Source of the DNA: Beta vulgaris subsp. vulgaris
Taxonomy: Eukaryota > Streptophyta > Magnoliopsida > Caryophyllales > Amaranthaceae
Assembly (NCBI RefSeq): GCF_026745355.1
Contig: NC_079210.1
Location: 25,868,529-25,932,528 of the forward strand
DNA length: 64,000 nt
Reading direction: 5' to 3'
Positions 12,501 to 21,786 of the stretch are shown here, piece by piece (position 1 is the first letter of the stretch; each line of letters begins with the position of its first letter). A program made the translations under genes and the position numbers. The notes under the pieces are model-generated. The model did no database searches and was not told where the DNA came from. It was given only the letters and a program-made list of their open reading frames with translations.

Positions 12501-15500
12501 AATTTTTGAGAAGTTTATGTCATCTACTACGCATTACAGTACAGTGTGACCAAACAAATCCTATAAGGATGACTTTTCATTAAGTCTCAAACATGTAACA
12601 AATCATATCCAAACTAATTCGAACTTACTGAACAAATCATAACTTATTGTAGTCAAGAATTTGACTTGGAAAACGCATATTAGAACTAATCAGATCTGAT
12701 GTGAACTTGGAATTTATCATTATTTACCTAAACTAAAATTTTCCTAGAACTAAATTTTTTAAAATGAAAATAACATAGCTAAAATCAGGTTGAGTGGAAC
12801 AACCTTCCAAACTCAAAAGCACTTAAACTCTTTGATTAATTTCAAGACTCAAGTTTGCACATAACTTTGTGCAAGAGTAGTCAACTGCTTTACTAGCAAT
12901 AATTTCATATAGAGACTAGCAAGACAAAATGGCACCAAATCCTTAACATTAATATGACATACATCTCATTTTGGAGACCTTAACTACACAATTTCTCTCT
13001 GCCATTCAGTTAAGGTGATAATCGGTGCATAACTTTCCCCCAAAGAATCAGGCTGGAGAAGCAACATCAGAGAAACTTCAAGTGCGTATGATTTGTAGGA
13101 GAGACAACTATATAAAAAATTTGAAATTGCTCAATATTGTAGAATGCTAAAAAGGATAACTTAGGCACTCTATATGTGAACCGCAAGCTACCAATCAGAC
13201 TAATGATACTGTGGATACCTATGTTACTCCAACACGGGTGTCGTATCCAAGTAGGGATTGAAGGATCCGACACCCTACTCCAAGAATTTAGTTGATACTC
13301 GAACACGGTCAAGAGGGTGTCTTGACCAATTTTCTAGACACGTCTATCATTGAAAGTGTCGGAAAAAACTTTCCGACACTTAATATTGATTAAAATATAA
13401 TAATAAATGAAGTAAAAAAATGATAAAATTTAAAATAGTACTATTAGTTGTACAAAAAGTTAAGTATTATATTATATTGAGTATTATATTTAGAAGAAAT
13501 CGAAAAAGTTAAGTTATACAAAAAGTACAACTCTTGGAATTCTTCCAACAGTCACATGACTCTTATTAGCTGTACACCACAACACATTAACACCACACCT
13601 TTTAAACATTATTAAATAATTTTATTTGACATCTGTACAGCTGTACCAAATAATTTGACATCATTAAACATAATAGTGTACGTAGTATTTGACAAAGCTG
13701 CGAAGAGTTTTCATCTCTCCACCGTTGCCGGAGAAGAAACTGAAGGTAATCCATGGCTGTGTGCCTGTGTCTAATGGAGGAAATCACATCATTGGGTGCG
13801 GCTCAATCTCCCGAGCAAAAACCCCAACATAGTATCAAGAGATTTTGTACATCAATTAGCATATCTAGGGTTTACATATAAACCCTAAATTTCAAAATTT
13901 GATTGGAAGTGCAATGAATTAGGTAATTGTTCCCCTTTTCTCCCTTCGTTTCTTTCTCACTTTTGCTAAATGGGTGTTCGAAAAGGGACGCTTTTCCGAT
14001 ACGCGTATCGACACCTATATCCAGCCATGTCGCGCATCGTGTTGAGTGTCGAGTCGACATGCGACACTCAAGGTAGAAGAGAGTGCCGGAGTAACATAGG
14101 TGGATACAGTCAATCAATCATATAAGATGGATCAATCAAGAGACAATTTAGATTGTACTCCCTCAATGCCCACTTGTTTGCCTCATTGGTTACTTTTTTC
14201 TTATTTTTGGATGGGTAGGGCTAACAACGAATGAGCAATTTATGGATACATTGTAAAGTTGCTCTATACAACCAACACGCCTTGATAGAGTATGACAAAT
14301 GATGTTTTATTTACTTCACTAGAATTGAATTTATTCCTTTTTCATTAGTTTGATTTAATAGCAAACAAAATCTGTCAGTGAATATTTTTATGCTTGGATT
14401 TTTTATCTTAATTTTCAAAATATGCTTATAACTTTAGAATTTTCGTAACTCAATAATGTAAGACTGGTTATATATTCATACGTAATATCTTCCGTTGCCA
14501 TAAGATGTGATTTTGAATTTCTATGACACATCAATTCTCAAATAACATATGTTCCATGAAAGTAATAATTCATGCAATTTCTTTCCATATACCATTATAA
14601 TACTGAGACACCTACTTTAAAATCCAGGTTCGGCCAGTGGTCTTGGGTCCATGACATGATGATTAAAGGTATCATGAGAAATTCCAGATAAAATTCAGAA
14701 CAATTTTCAAAATTAAAAACAAAAAAAACTAAGCATAATTAAAATCTCATGAGAAATTCCAGATAATATTCAGAAGAATTTTCAAAATTAAAAAAAAATA
14801 AGCATAATTAAAATCAATACACCTATCTCAGCAAGTTCAAAGTTGCATAATTTACCTGGAGGCTATATCCCACAGACGGATATCTGCGCAAAGGGAGGGA
14901 AAAAAATGATCACAACTTCAGTTGCAAAAGAACAAATCTCATACAATTAAATATAAACCAACTCATAATTTCACAATGGCAATAATAGTGAAGTTGGGAA
15001 TTAGAGAAAGATTAACTCCAATACGAAACTGAGACAAAAAGGGGGCGAACTTAGTACCTCCGTCCATCGAGCCCGAAAATACTCCTTTCAAATAACTTGG
15101 ATTCTTAGCCATACATGAAATAGCATCTATATGTCCATCCATTGCCCCAACAAACGGTCTTGCAAAAATCTGAACGAATTCCCACAACAAAAATTATCAA
15201 CTCTTTTTGCAGTAATTATAACAAATTAACACTCTCATACTAAGAATATAATTTTCTCTATAGAATGAAGTAAATAATGATACCTTGTCTAATTTAGCTG
15301 CGTTAAGAGCTCGAACATATTCCACCGCCTTCTCCTGAGGTCTCAAATTGGGATCATAGTTCCGAAATACTCTCTAATTTTATTTTCCCAAAAGATAGGA
15401 GATAGATCAAAAATTAAGAATACAAATTTATGATTTTGAGCTGAAAAAATGAAAATTTGGGAAAGAGTAAATTTTAACCTGGAGATCTTGACTACGTTCA

Positions 15501-15544
15501 CGAGTAAATTCGTCTGTTGGACGCGAAATCACTTTGACCCTCAT
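511..15544 (-). CDS. DCAF13/SOF1 homologue, WD40 repeat plus SOF domain protein, 17 exons
   Basis: Nucleolar WD40 protein of the small-subunit (U3) processome, needed for 18S rRNA maturation; homologues also act as substrate receptors for CUL4-DDB1 ligases. Exons, in order on the minus strand: 15544-15479, 15373-15284, 15169-15058, 14883-14856, 11503-11405, 11288-11219, 11117-11083, 10968-10894, 10814-10719, 5867-5804, 4163-4110, 3142-3057, 2962-2902, 2821-2757, 2591-2486, 2146-2058, 673-511. Every intron starts GT and ends AG, phases agree at each junction, and the sum is 1,359 nt, or 452 residues, close to yeast and animal homologues. The start is MRVKVISRPTDEFTRERSQ, the conserved N-terminus. 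WD blades show DIRLWDI, VRLWNV, LDVWDHNR, IAIYDLR and GSDDTNLRLWKA. Residues about 365-452 are the SOF domain (LPREQKKH, RHRHLPKPVYKA, lysine-rich tail ending KIIKEIE). No frameshift or stop is seen, so the gene looks intact. Six introns exceed 300 bp; the largest (4,851 bp) is full of transposons. Confidence 0.95.
674..2057 (-). other. DCAF13 intron 16 (1,384 bp)
   Basis: The intron lies between the exon ending at 2058 and the last exon starting at 673. It holds a Stowaway-type MITE (934-1183), AT-rich DNA and a short AT run near 1782-1797. Frames inside it carry no recognisable domain. Confidence 0.8.
934..1183. mobile_element. Stowaway-type MITE in DCAF13 intron 16
   Basis: The two ends are imperfect inverted repeats. 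The left end reads CTTCCTCCATTTCTTAATAA and continues AGTGCAACAT; the reverse complement of the right end reads CTACCTCCGTTTTTTAATAA and continues AGTGCAACAT. A TA dinucleotide flanks each side, as expected for Tc1/mariner-derived Stowaway elements. Length is 250 bp with no coding capacity. Confidence 0.85.
2147..2485 (-). other. DCAF13 intron 15 (339 bp)
   Basis: This intron separates the exon carrying the last WD repeat from the exon that opens the SOF domain. It uses a GTGAGT donor and a CTGCAG acceptor. I see nothing else in it beyond A-rich runs near 2209-2222. Confidence 0.8.
3143..4109 (-). other. DCAF13 intron 11 (967 bp)
   Basis: The intron contains a complete Stowaway-like MITE at 3635-3962. 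A single unpaired Stowaway-like end (CTCCCTCCATTTTG) near 3441 suggests a truncated second copy. No exon-like sequence was found inside. Confidence 0.75.
3635..3962. mobile_element. Stowaway-type MITE in DCAF13 intron 11
   Basis: The left end CTACCTCTGTTTTTTTTTC and the reverse complement of the right end (CTCCCTCCTTTTTTTTTTT) form a TIR. Both arms continue with AATTTATTAC- and AATTGTTACAC-like sequence. TA flanks both sides. Length is 328 bp. Confidence 0.75.
4164..5803 (-). other. DCAF13 intron 10 (1,640 bp)
   Basis: The intron contains a 200-bp Stowaway MITE (4780-4979) and a short GT run near 5745-5759. The rest is AT-rich and I see no gene in it. Confidence 0.75.
4780..4979. mobile_element. 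Stowaway-type MITE in DCAF13 intron 10
   Basis: The left end is CTTCCTCCGTTTCTTAATAC followed by TTGCAACATT. The reverse complement of the right end is CATCCTGCATTTCTTAATAC followed by TTGAAACAT. TA dinucleotides flank both ends. There is no coding capacity. It shares its end sequence with the copy in intron 16. Confidence 0.85.
6379..6650. mobile_element. Stowaway-type MITE in DCAF13 intron 9
   Basis: The left end CTTCCTCCGTTTTTTTATAG and the reverse complement of the right end (CTTCCTCCGTGTTTTTATTC) pair as a TIR and continue with ATGCTACAT / TTGCTACAT. TA flanks each side. Length is 272 bp and it is non-coding. Confidence 0.85.
7060..7355. mobile_element. Tourist-type (PIF/Harbinger) MITE in DCAF13 intron 9
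   Basis: The TIR is GGCCTTGTTTGGTTG at the left and CAACCAAACAAGGCC at the right, a perfect 15-bp match. TAA flanks both ends (7057-7059 and 7356-7358), the 3-bp target duplication typical of PIF/Harbinger. Most of the 296 bp is itself palindromic, built from AACTTCCTAGGAAGT-like motifs. Confidence 0.93.
8233..9447. mobile_element. Harbinger-like non-autonomous element A (inverted pair, left copy)
   Basis: The left end GGGTGCGTTCTGTTCAACTT pairs with the right end AAGTTGAATAGAACGCACCC of the reverse strand. Both flanks are TAA (8230-8232 and 9448-9450). Subterminal zones are dense tandem AATAAGGTCCAATAAGTTCC-like repeats; the middle is very AT-rich. There is no transposase ORF. Its sequence recurs inverted in the neighbouring element 9451-10397. 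Confidence 0.85.
9451..10397. mobile_element. Harbinger-like non-autonomous element B (inverted pair, right copy)
   Basis: The left end is GGGTGCGTTCTATTCACCTG and the right end GTGAAGAGAACGCATCC, with TAA on both sides (9448-9450 shared with element A, and 10398-10400). The interior matches the reverse complement of element A: the motif GCTGATTATGTTATTATTA of A has its reverse complement here near 10016-10040, with one base changed. It is non-coding. Confidence 0.85.
13217..14101. mobile_element. Unclassified TIR element in DCAF13 intron 4
   Basis: The left end ACCTATGTTACTCCAACAC is inverted at the right as GGAGTAACATAGGT. Subterminal sequence is full of GTGTCG/CGACAC words (GGGTGTCGTATCC, CGACACCTATATCC, GAGTGTCGAGTCGACATGCG). 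A possible 6-bp target duplication TGGATA can be read if the TIR starts at CCTATG, but it is not certain. It encodes no protein I recognise and its superfamily is open (Mutator-like is possible). Confidence 0.65.
14673..14815. repeat. 75-bp tandem duplication
   Basis: Two adjacent copies begin CATGAGAAATTCCAGATAA and end AAGCATAATTAAAATC. The second starts at 14748. They differ by a few substitutions and a shorter A-run. Confidence 0.8.
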
Positions 15545-15840
15545 TCTGCTTGAACAAGATTGCAGGAACGAGAGAGTGATTAAACCCTAAAGTGGGGAAC
15601 TCTGGTTCTTAAACCCTAGACCGAGGATACAGGATGGATTGTTCAAAAGAACGAAAATATAAGATAAAGGAAAATTTGACGGAACCCGGAACCGTCTCAA
15701 TTATAGCTTTGACTATTTTCAGTCTTAAGTTTTAATTATTTCTCACTGTTCCCAATTTTAAAGTATGTTTTACAGAAAATAGTCTCACTTGACTGATGAC
15801 TTATATTACCGATAAAATTTTGTATTTATTTTATGCAAAA
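15545..15840 (-). promoter_or_regulatory. DCAF13 5' UTR and proximal promoter
   Basis: This is the DNA directly upstream of the DCAF13 ATG (minus strand), ending where the hairpin-ended element begins at 15841. Two telo-boxes lie at 15582-15590 (AAACCCTAA, plus strand) and 15611-15619 (AAACCCTAG). A weak TATA-like stretch (CTTATATTTTCG on the minus strand) lies near 15655-15667. The transcription start itself cannot be seen. Confidence 0.6.
15582..15619. promoter_or_regulatory. Pair of telo-box motifs
   Basis: AAACCCTAA and AAACCCTAG lie 38-75 bp upstream of the DCAF13 start codon. Telo-boxes are known promoter/5' leader motifs of plant ribosomal-protein and ribosome-biogenesis genes, which fits the role of this gene. 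That they work here is inference. Confidence 0.7.
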
Positions 15841-15868
15841 GTATTGGGTCAGATCGTCTGACCATAAG

Positions 15869-16279
15869 TTATGACTTATGGTCAGACGAGCCCAATCCAA
15901 TAATAAAATTCCTCCCTCTTCCTCCTCTTCTCTTCTTCAACTCTGCAGTAGTGTTCATCAACATCAAGCTATTGTTGTCTCCTGCAATTGTACCTTTTAC
16001 ATCATTAACATCATCGACATCATCATCATCATAACCTTCGTCATCAATTTTGTTACTTCTTTGTCTTCCACATCCAAAAGAGGTTTCTTTGTTATCTCCA
16101 AAACTTATGTCTTTCTCATCATCATCATCATGACATGGAGCATCAATATCATGTAAAATTTCTTCAGGGTAATCCTTGAATGATGTTATGTAATACTCAT
16201 TATCATCATGTAGGAGATTAATATCATAATTACATCCAAAGACCAAATCGTCCCTATCACCGATACCTTCGAGCAACAT
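15869..16279 (-). CDS. Hypothetical acidic ORF, 136 residues
   Basis: An open frame on the minus strand inside the hairpin-ended element. The product is rich in aspartate (runs such as CHDDDDEKD and GYDDDDVDD) with a basic patch near the C-terminus (ELKKRRGGRGRN). The acidic runs come from ATC/ATCATC trinucleotide repeats on the plus strand, so the frame may be open by base composition only. I recognise no domain. It could be a captured gene fragment or not coding at all. Confidence 0.2.
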   Translation of the reverse strand: MLLEGIGDRDDLVFGCNYDINLLHDDNEYYITSFKDYPEEILHDIDAPCHDDDDEKDISFGDNKETSFGCGRQRSNKIDDEGYDDDDVDDVNDVKGTIAGDNNSLMLMNTTAELKKRRGGRGRNFIIGLGSSDHKS

Positions 16280-16360
16280 CTCATTATCATCATCTTGATC
16301 GTAATTATTGAGGGGTTTTTTTAGATGATTTATGTGAAAGCCTTTTTTCAGAAATATTTA

Positions 16361-16549
16361 GAGGTAAGTTACTTTCATTTAAAGGCAACTTACTTTCATT
16401 TAGAGGTAACTTACTTTCATTTAAACGTAAGTTACTTTCATTTAGAGGTAAGTTACTTTCATTTAGAGGTAACTTACTTTCATTTAGAGGTAACTTACTT
16501 TCATTTAGTGGTAAGTTGCTTTCATTTAGAAGTAAGTTGCTTTCATTTA
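16361..16549. repeat. 21-bp minisatellite, nine copies
   Basis: Nine contiguous units of exactly 21 bp, consensus GAGGTAACTTACTTTCATTTA, fill 189 bp. Variation is mostly AAC/AAG in the middle and GAGG/AAGG/AACG at the start. Because 21 is a multiple of three, one plus-strand frame stays open as a heptapeptide repeat (YFHLEVT/S). Confidence 0.93.
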
Positions 16550-16973
16550 AAACTTATTTTATTTCATTTACTTGAGTTTTATTATCAGTTAGAATAAAAC
16601 ACGTAAATGAAACAATAAGATAAGTAACTGAACTTAGAAGACATCCATATTAGTTTCTGGACATTTTGTTAATGGAGCAATTCACCTGTTTCATAGAATA
16701 TAGCAGATTACTATCTACAATCCCTCTGACCATGCTCTTTATAAGTGAAGTATGATATTTGCAAGTTAGGTACCTGACTTTTCAGTTAATAGCAATATCT
16801 TTTTAAGTTAATATAATTAATGTTCCATCACCATACTCTAACTGAAAAAAATGAAGACTAACTGAAAAAAATTAGAAACTAATTGGAAAAAATGAAGACC
16901 AACTGAATCCCAAGTGCTTCTAACTGAAGTGGTCCGACCAGTTGTATTGTGTCAGACGAGTCTGACACAATAC

Positions 16974-17416
16974 CTTCTCTTATTTTATTTTATCTCTTCC
17001 TACTCGTATGATTTTCTCCCTCATTCATCCCTTGCCAACCCTCCTTGCTCCCCTCCCCTGCCACCCCTTTTTATTCCCCACCGGCATTCACCACCACCTC
17101 GATCCACCCCAGCAACAACCCCTGTCTCCCGTGCCTTCATCACTCGCCTCCACAACCCAACCAAATCTACCTTCTCACAAGCTTGTCATTAGCCCGAACT
17201 TATGAGCATCTATAGCCCTTGGTTCCTAGACATTTTGCGAGGGCATTAGCAGCAATAGCAATGGAAAATTAGAGATGAAATCTATCAAGAGAACTATAAC
17301 TAAGATAATGAAACTGAATATAGATGCTTTTTTTAAGATGGAAGAGCAAGACTAGATAAAACTGGTATCTAAGAAGTGAAGCGCAATGGGGAAGTCGAAA
17401 AGAGGACAGTTGAAGG
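16974..17416. other. Intergenic DNA without recognised gene
   Basis: It includes a pyrimidine/C-rich stretch around 17020-17160 that leaves two overlapping plus-strand frames open by composition. No domain was recognised. It lies between the hairpin-ended element and a probable decayed LTR. Confidence 0.5.
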
Positions 17417-18672
17417 TGTAACACTTTGTCCTTATGCGGAATTAAAATCAAAGAATAAACAACTATAAACAATAAATAACAGATAGCGACAATATTGCCG
17501 AGACGAATATGTCACTCTAAAAGGTTAAATAAAACACAGGCATCATTCTAATAAAAAGAAATATAACCAAGGTCACAAAAATTCAAAACATCCGAAGAAG
17601 TAAAAGAAACCTCCACAAAACCCAAACATAGTAAATTAAATGTCAAAACTCATCGCAACAAACACAACCGCAAAATCCTTCCAACCTACTTAACATATGA
17701 AGCTAAAAGACTTCGTGTCATCCACTAAAACAAAAATAAGAAACTTAGACAAATTTCGTATCCTCACATCCTGAGCCCAAATTGTGATCAATCTAGCTTT
17801 CAACTTCATTAGCAAAAGTATATAAGGCAACAAATAATCCACAATCATTAAGGAGTAACTAATCGTTCTCCCATAACAAATAAAATCAAGATTGCATTAG
17901 AAGTAAGATTTAATAGTCAATAAATCAACACATCATTGCAGCATGAATACACTAACAAGTTAATGACGATTCTAATTAATCTTACCCATAAAAAACCAAC
18001 TAATAGAACATAAGTTACCTGAACAAAGAGAGAATAATCAACCAATCAAATATTAATTACTCAAAAATATATTAAACACCAAATAAAGTATAATATAACA
18101 TGTTTTGAGAAAGAGCAGAAAGTTAGTGGATCGCTAACCACCCACTTCCTAAGGTTTGCCAAATCGCAACCTGCAAATAGCCTATGGGTTTATGATCCAT
18201 ACTGCATGTGTCTAAGAATCACCAAACTCCTGATACGGGGTAGTATCCAGCTCAGTACCTCCCGACCTCTCATACGACAACAATTTTACCAGGTAAATCC
18301 CTAGATCGCAACCTAGGTGGTTGACATATTTTTCATCGAGGATTATATCTATCCCACCGGATACTTACACCTCAAAATAACAAAATCATAAATCCATCCA
18401 AATAATTTGTCAAATCAAAATATCAATATGAATTCTCAAATGGTCTTATACCCCAAATCTACAGAAAAACTGGGATCCCAATCCGAATAGTTAAATTCAT
18501 TATATAAACTTCTCTCTTCTCATCAAAAGTATAATAACATCAAAATTCTCAAAATAAAACCAAGTCTCATAAAATGGTTTCTAAAACATAGATTTCATAA
18601 GCCTTCATAAACACAGTATATACATCATAATCCAACAACAACAGCAATAATACTTAAACTTACACATACATC

Positions 18673-18675
<3 letters not shown>
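17417..18675. mobile_element. Probable decayed LTR of a Ty3/gypsy element
   Basis: The left end TGTAACACTTTGTCCTTATG resembles the start of Tekay/Del-type LTRs such as the one at 56491 (TGTAACACCCC). A section with GCGACAATATTGCCGAGAC follows, comparable with the GCATTATCGCCCG section of that LTR. I could not find a matching ...TTACA end. The right part may be broken by the AT microsatellite and later insertions. This is a tentative call. Confidence 0.35.

Positions 18676-18762
<87 letters not shown>
18676..18762. repeat. (AT)n microsatellite
   Basis: Almost pure alternating AT for nearly 90 bp, with two small interruptions (AATATTATA). It directly precedes a segment starting AGGTAAGATCATGTGAG. 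Confidence 0.95.
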
Positions 18763-18763
<1 letters not shown>

Positions 18764-21700
18764 TAAGATCATGTGAGAAAGGAAATTAGGTGAGAAATGA
18801 GAAAGAATTACTGCCCTCAGATTAGATACTATCAATAGCCAAGATTTAAAAACTAATGTTAAGCTTAAATTACCTTTTTTTCATCCTTTCCATGCAAAAC
18901 CTAATTTTCTCTCTCCTCTCTTCTCATTCTTCCAAAAACGTCGTACATTCAAGATCAACTTAAAGCACTTATCTCCTACTGCAGGTCTCTCCTGTCATCT
19001 CCTTTTATCAAGAAATTTCATGGAATCCATTACCCCATCGCGTGAAGGTTAGTTTATTTTCTTGAATTTGTATGCTTCTCTCTTTTTTGAAATTTGTTTA
19101 CAGTATAAGGAGAACAAATCTGAAATTTTGAAGTTGCGAAAATTTAATCAAATTTGGCTTGAAAATTTCAGGCAACAACTTAACTTACATTGGATTTGTA
19201 TTTTTTATTTCTGTTTTTTGCCTTTTCGTGAAATTATGATATAATTTTGAAGTTTTGAAGTTGGGAGAATGTAACTATGAGGAAATTTAGAACATGCGAG
19301 TATATTGCCATGACAATTGTGTATTACAGTCCTAGTATTCCATCCTTATATCTTCTTGAAAAATAATATAACTGAAAGAACTGCAGTAAAAAAATTTTTG
19401 TTCTTATATATTCTAAAACTATACTATAAGATCGAAAACCATTATATGATATAATTTTGACAATACTTTGATTCAACTGTGTTTAACACATGTGAATGAG
19501 CTCTTGGGAAGTTTATTAATGTTCTTATTATACGACTTGTTTAGAGTTATATAAAGTAATAATTAGAGTTATATACACTCTTGATCAGAGTTATATCGTA
19601 ATACTAACTTATTTCCTTTGATACTAATTACAATTATGGCAACACTTCTTTAGAGTTATACGAACTAGTAGTTAGAGTTATATGAAATAATTATTACAGT
19701 TTAGGAATTGTACAATCACTTCTTTAGAGTTATAAGAAATAGTCATTAGGGTTATGCCAACACTTGTTCAGAGTTATAGACATTACTAATTAGATTTATA
19801 GGGGTATTTGAGTAGTCGTAAGAGTTATAATTATAGTTATAACATTACTTGTTATGTACATTCTAATTAGAAGAGTTATAGGAGTATTTGATAAGAGTTA
19901 TAGGAATTACTAATTAAAGTTATAGGAGTATTTGACATGTCATAAGAGATGTAATTATAGTTATGTCATTTCTTGTTATGTACGTTCTAATTAGAGTTAT
20001 ATGAATTACTAATTAGAGTTACAAGAGTATTTGACTAATCATAAGAATTACTAATTATAGTTATGGCATTACTTGTTATGTACTTCTAATTAAAGGTATC
20101 ATAATACTAACTTATTTTCCTTTGATATTAATTACAATTATGGCAACACTTCTTTAGAGTTATACGAATGAGTAGTTAGAGTTATATGAAATAATTCTTA
20201 CAATAATGCTGACACATGGCAACACTTTTTAACAAGAGAACTAGTTGTTTAGAGTTGTAGGAAGTAGTAGTTAAGAATTACATTAATAATTGTTAAGAGT
20301 TATAAGAAGTACTAATTAGAATTATAAAAACATATCAATGCTTGTTTAGAGTTATAGGAAGTACTAATTAGATTTTGGCAATATTTGTATAGAGTTAGTT
20401 GTTGGCAGTAGTAGTTACGAGTCATATCAATGCTTGTTTAGAGTTATAGGGATACTACTTAAAAGTTACAACACGTCTTCTTTAGAGTTACAACAAGTCT
20501 TGTTTAAAGTTACTAATTACATTTATGCAAAGTATTAATTAGAGTTACAACAACTTTTGCTTAGAACTATAGTTAACGATAACTAGATATATATGGTAAA
20601 ATTGTTGTAGTTATAGGAACTGATTATGTATCGACTTTTAAATTCTAGGTAACTTTTATGCTTTCTGGATGTTGAAAAAGCTTTTAAAAATAGTTTTAGG
20701 AAAGGCCAATTTTATGAAACCTCTTTTCTAGCCTGATTTAATTAATAGAATTAATCAATTATATTGATTAGTTTTATTAATAAAATATCTTTTACAAAAA
20801 TAATCTTTTCCCAAACTGTTTTAAAATATATTTTTTATCTAACTATTTTGATAAAAATCTTTTATAATAAAAATCTTTTAGAAACCTACTAACTATTTTC
20901 TAATATCTTTTAGAGACCTACTAACTTGAGGAAACCTAATTACAATACAACTACCTAAACCTACCTACCATATATAATAGAACCATCTCACGAAATAATG
21001 GAGGATCACTCGACGAAACCAAAGCACACCACTCACATCCTAAAAAATCACTCGACTCACAAAACTCCCAACTAACTAACTAACTCATAACCATGGCCCA
21101 ACACTCATAAAACAGGGCAAACCTCCAATACTAGCTCACAAATCCCTCCTACACACTCCTACCTTTAAAGTTTCATAAATCTCCAGCTGCTAATCATCAA
21201 CTAACACTCATCATCATATCTAAAGCAGAATCCTAAATCCTACGTAGCAAGCTCATATTCACCAAGCAAATGTAGAGCACAACCAAATCAAAGTTATCAC
21301 ATAGGGTGTCCATGTGTACAATTCTGCACGGGTCATATATGGAAATCAATCAATTACTTCAATCAAGCATTTAACATTTAAGGAATCAAATCAATTTTAA
21401 AAAATTCGGTTATGTTAATAATATAGAAATCAATCAATTACTTCAATCAAGCATGTAACATGTAAGGAAACAAATCAATTAGAAAAAATTGTTTGTGTTA
21501 GTAATATAGATAGCAATCAATTACTTAAATCAAGCATTTAACATTTAAATGATCCAATTCAATTACCAAAATCGGTTACTCCCAAAAAATCATTGCCTAA
21601 TTTAAGTTAAATCAACGTAATATTTTTTATATTCCATGATTTCTAGCCTAAATCAACTAAATTGAAAAAGTGCAATTAATTGTGTGCTTATGTGCTAAAA

Positions 21701-21786
21701 TCACGGACTAGATATACATAGAATGAAATCATTTGTTTCATTCATAATTGGCAATGCAATACAATTACATACTTTTTTGCCAAGTC
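18763..21786. other. Repeat-derived intergenic DNA
   Basis: No gene was recognised. The stretch 19500-20600 is filled with degenerate GAGTTAT words (separate entry). From 20640 to 21300 the DNA is AT-rich and could be the remainder of the LTR started at 17417. Around 21340-21560 three diverged direct copies of a roughly 90-bp unit (ATCAATCAATTACTTCAATC ... CATTTAACATTTAAG) are seen. Confidence 0.5.
19536..20580. repeat. Degenerate short tandem/dispersed GAGTTAT repeats
   Basis: The word TAGAGTTATA or close variants (AGAGTTAC, AGGGTTAT) recurs more than fifteen times, usually joined by ..AATACTAATTAGAGTTAT.. or ..CTTGTTTAGAGTTAT... Spacing is irregular, so it is a decayed minisatellite rather than a clean array. 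Confidence 0.75.

Larger units (their letters stand above)
11504..14855 (-). other. DCAF13 intron 4 (3,352 bp)
   Basis: The intron contains an 885-bp inverted-repeat element (13217-14101) and a 75-bp tandem duplication (14673-14815). The rest is AT-rich with no domain-bearing frame. It lies between the exon ending DIRLWDIAS and the exon RTVSRFLGHQGAVKG. Confidence 0.8.
15841..16973. mobile_element. Putative non-autonomous element with hairpin ends
   Basis: The left end GTATTGGGTCAGATCGTCTG and the reverse complement of the right end, GTATTGTGTCAGACTCGTCT, form a TIR. Each end is also a hairpin by itself: at the left, GGTCAGATCGTCTGACC and then CATAAGT/ACTTATG up to CAGACGAGCCC; at the right, GTATTGTGTCAGA pairs with TCTGACACAATAC. 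I see no clear target duplication. Inside are an acidic ORF (15869-16279, minus) and a 21-bp minisatellite. Confidence 0.6.

Noticed and set aside
16325..16597. Plus-strand 90-residue frame with YFHLEVT repeats
   Set aside because: It is fully explained by the 21-bp minisatellite staying in frame; there is no flanking protein domain.
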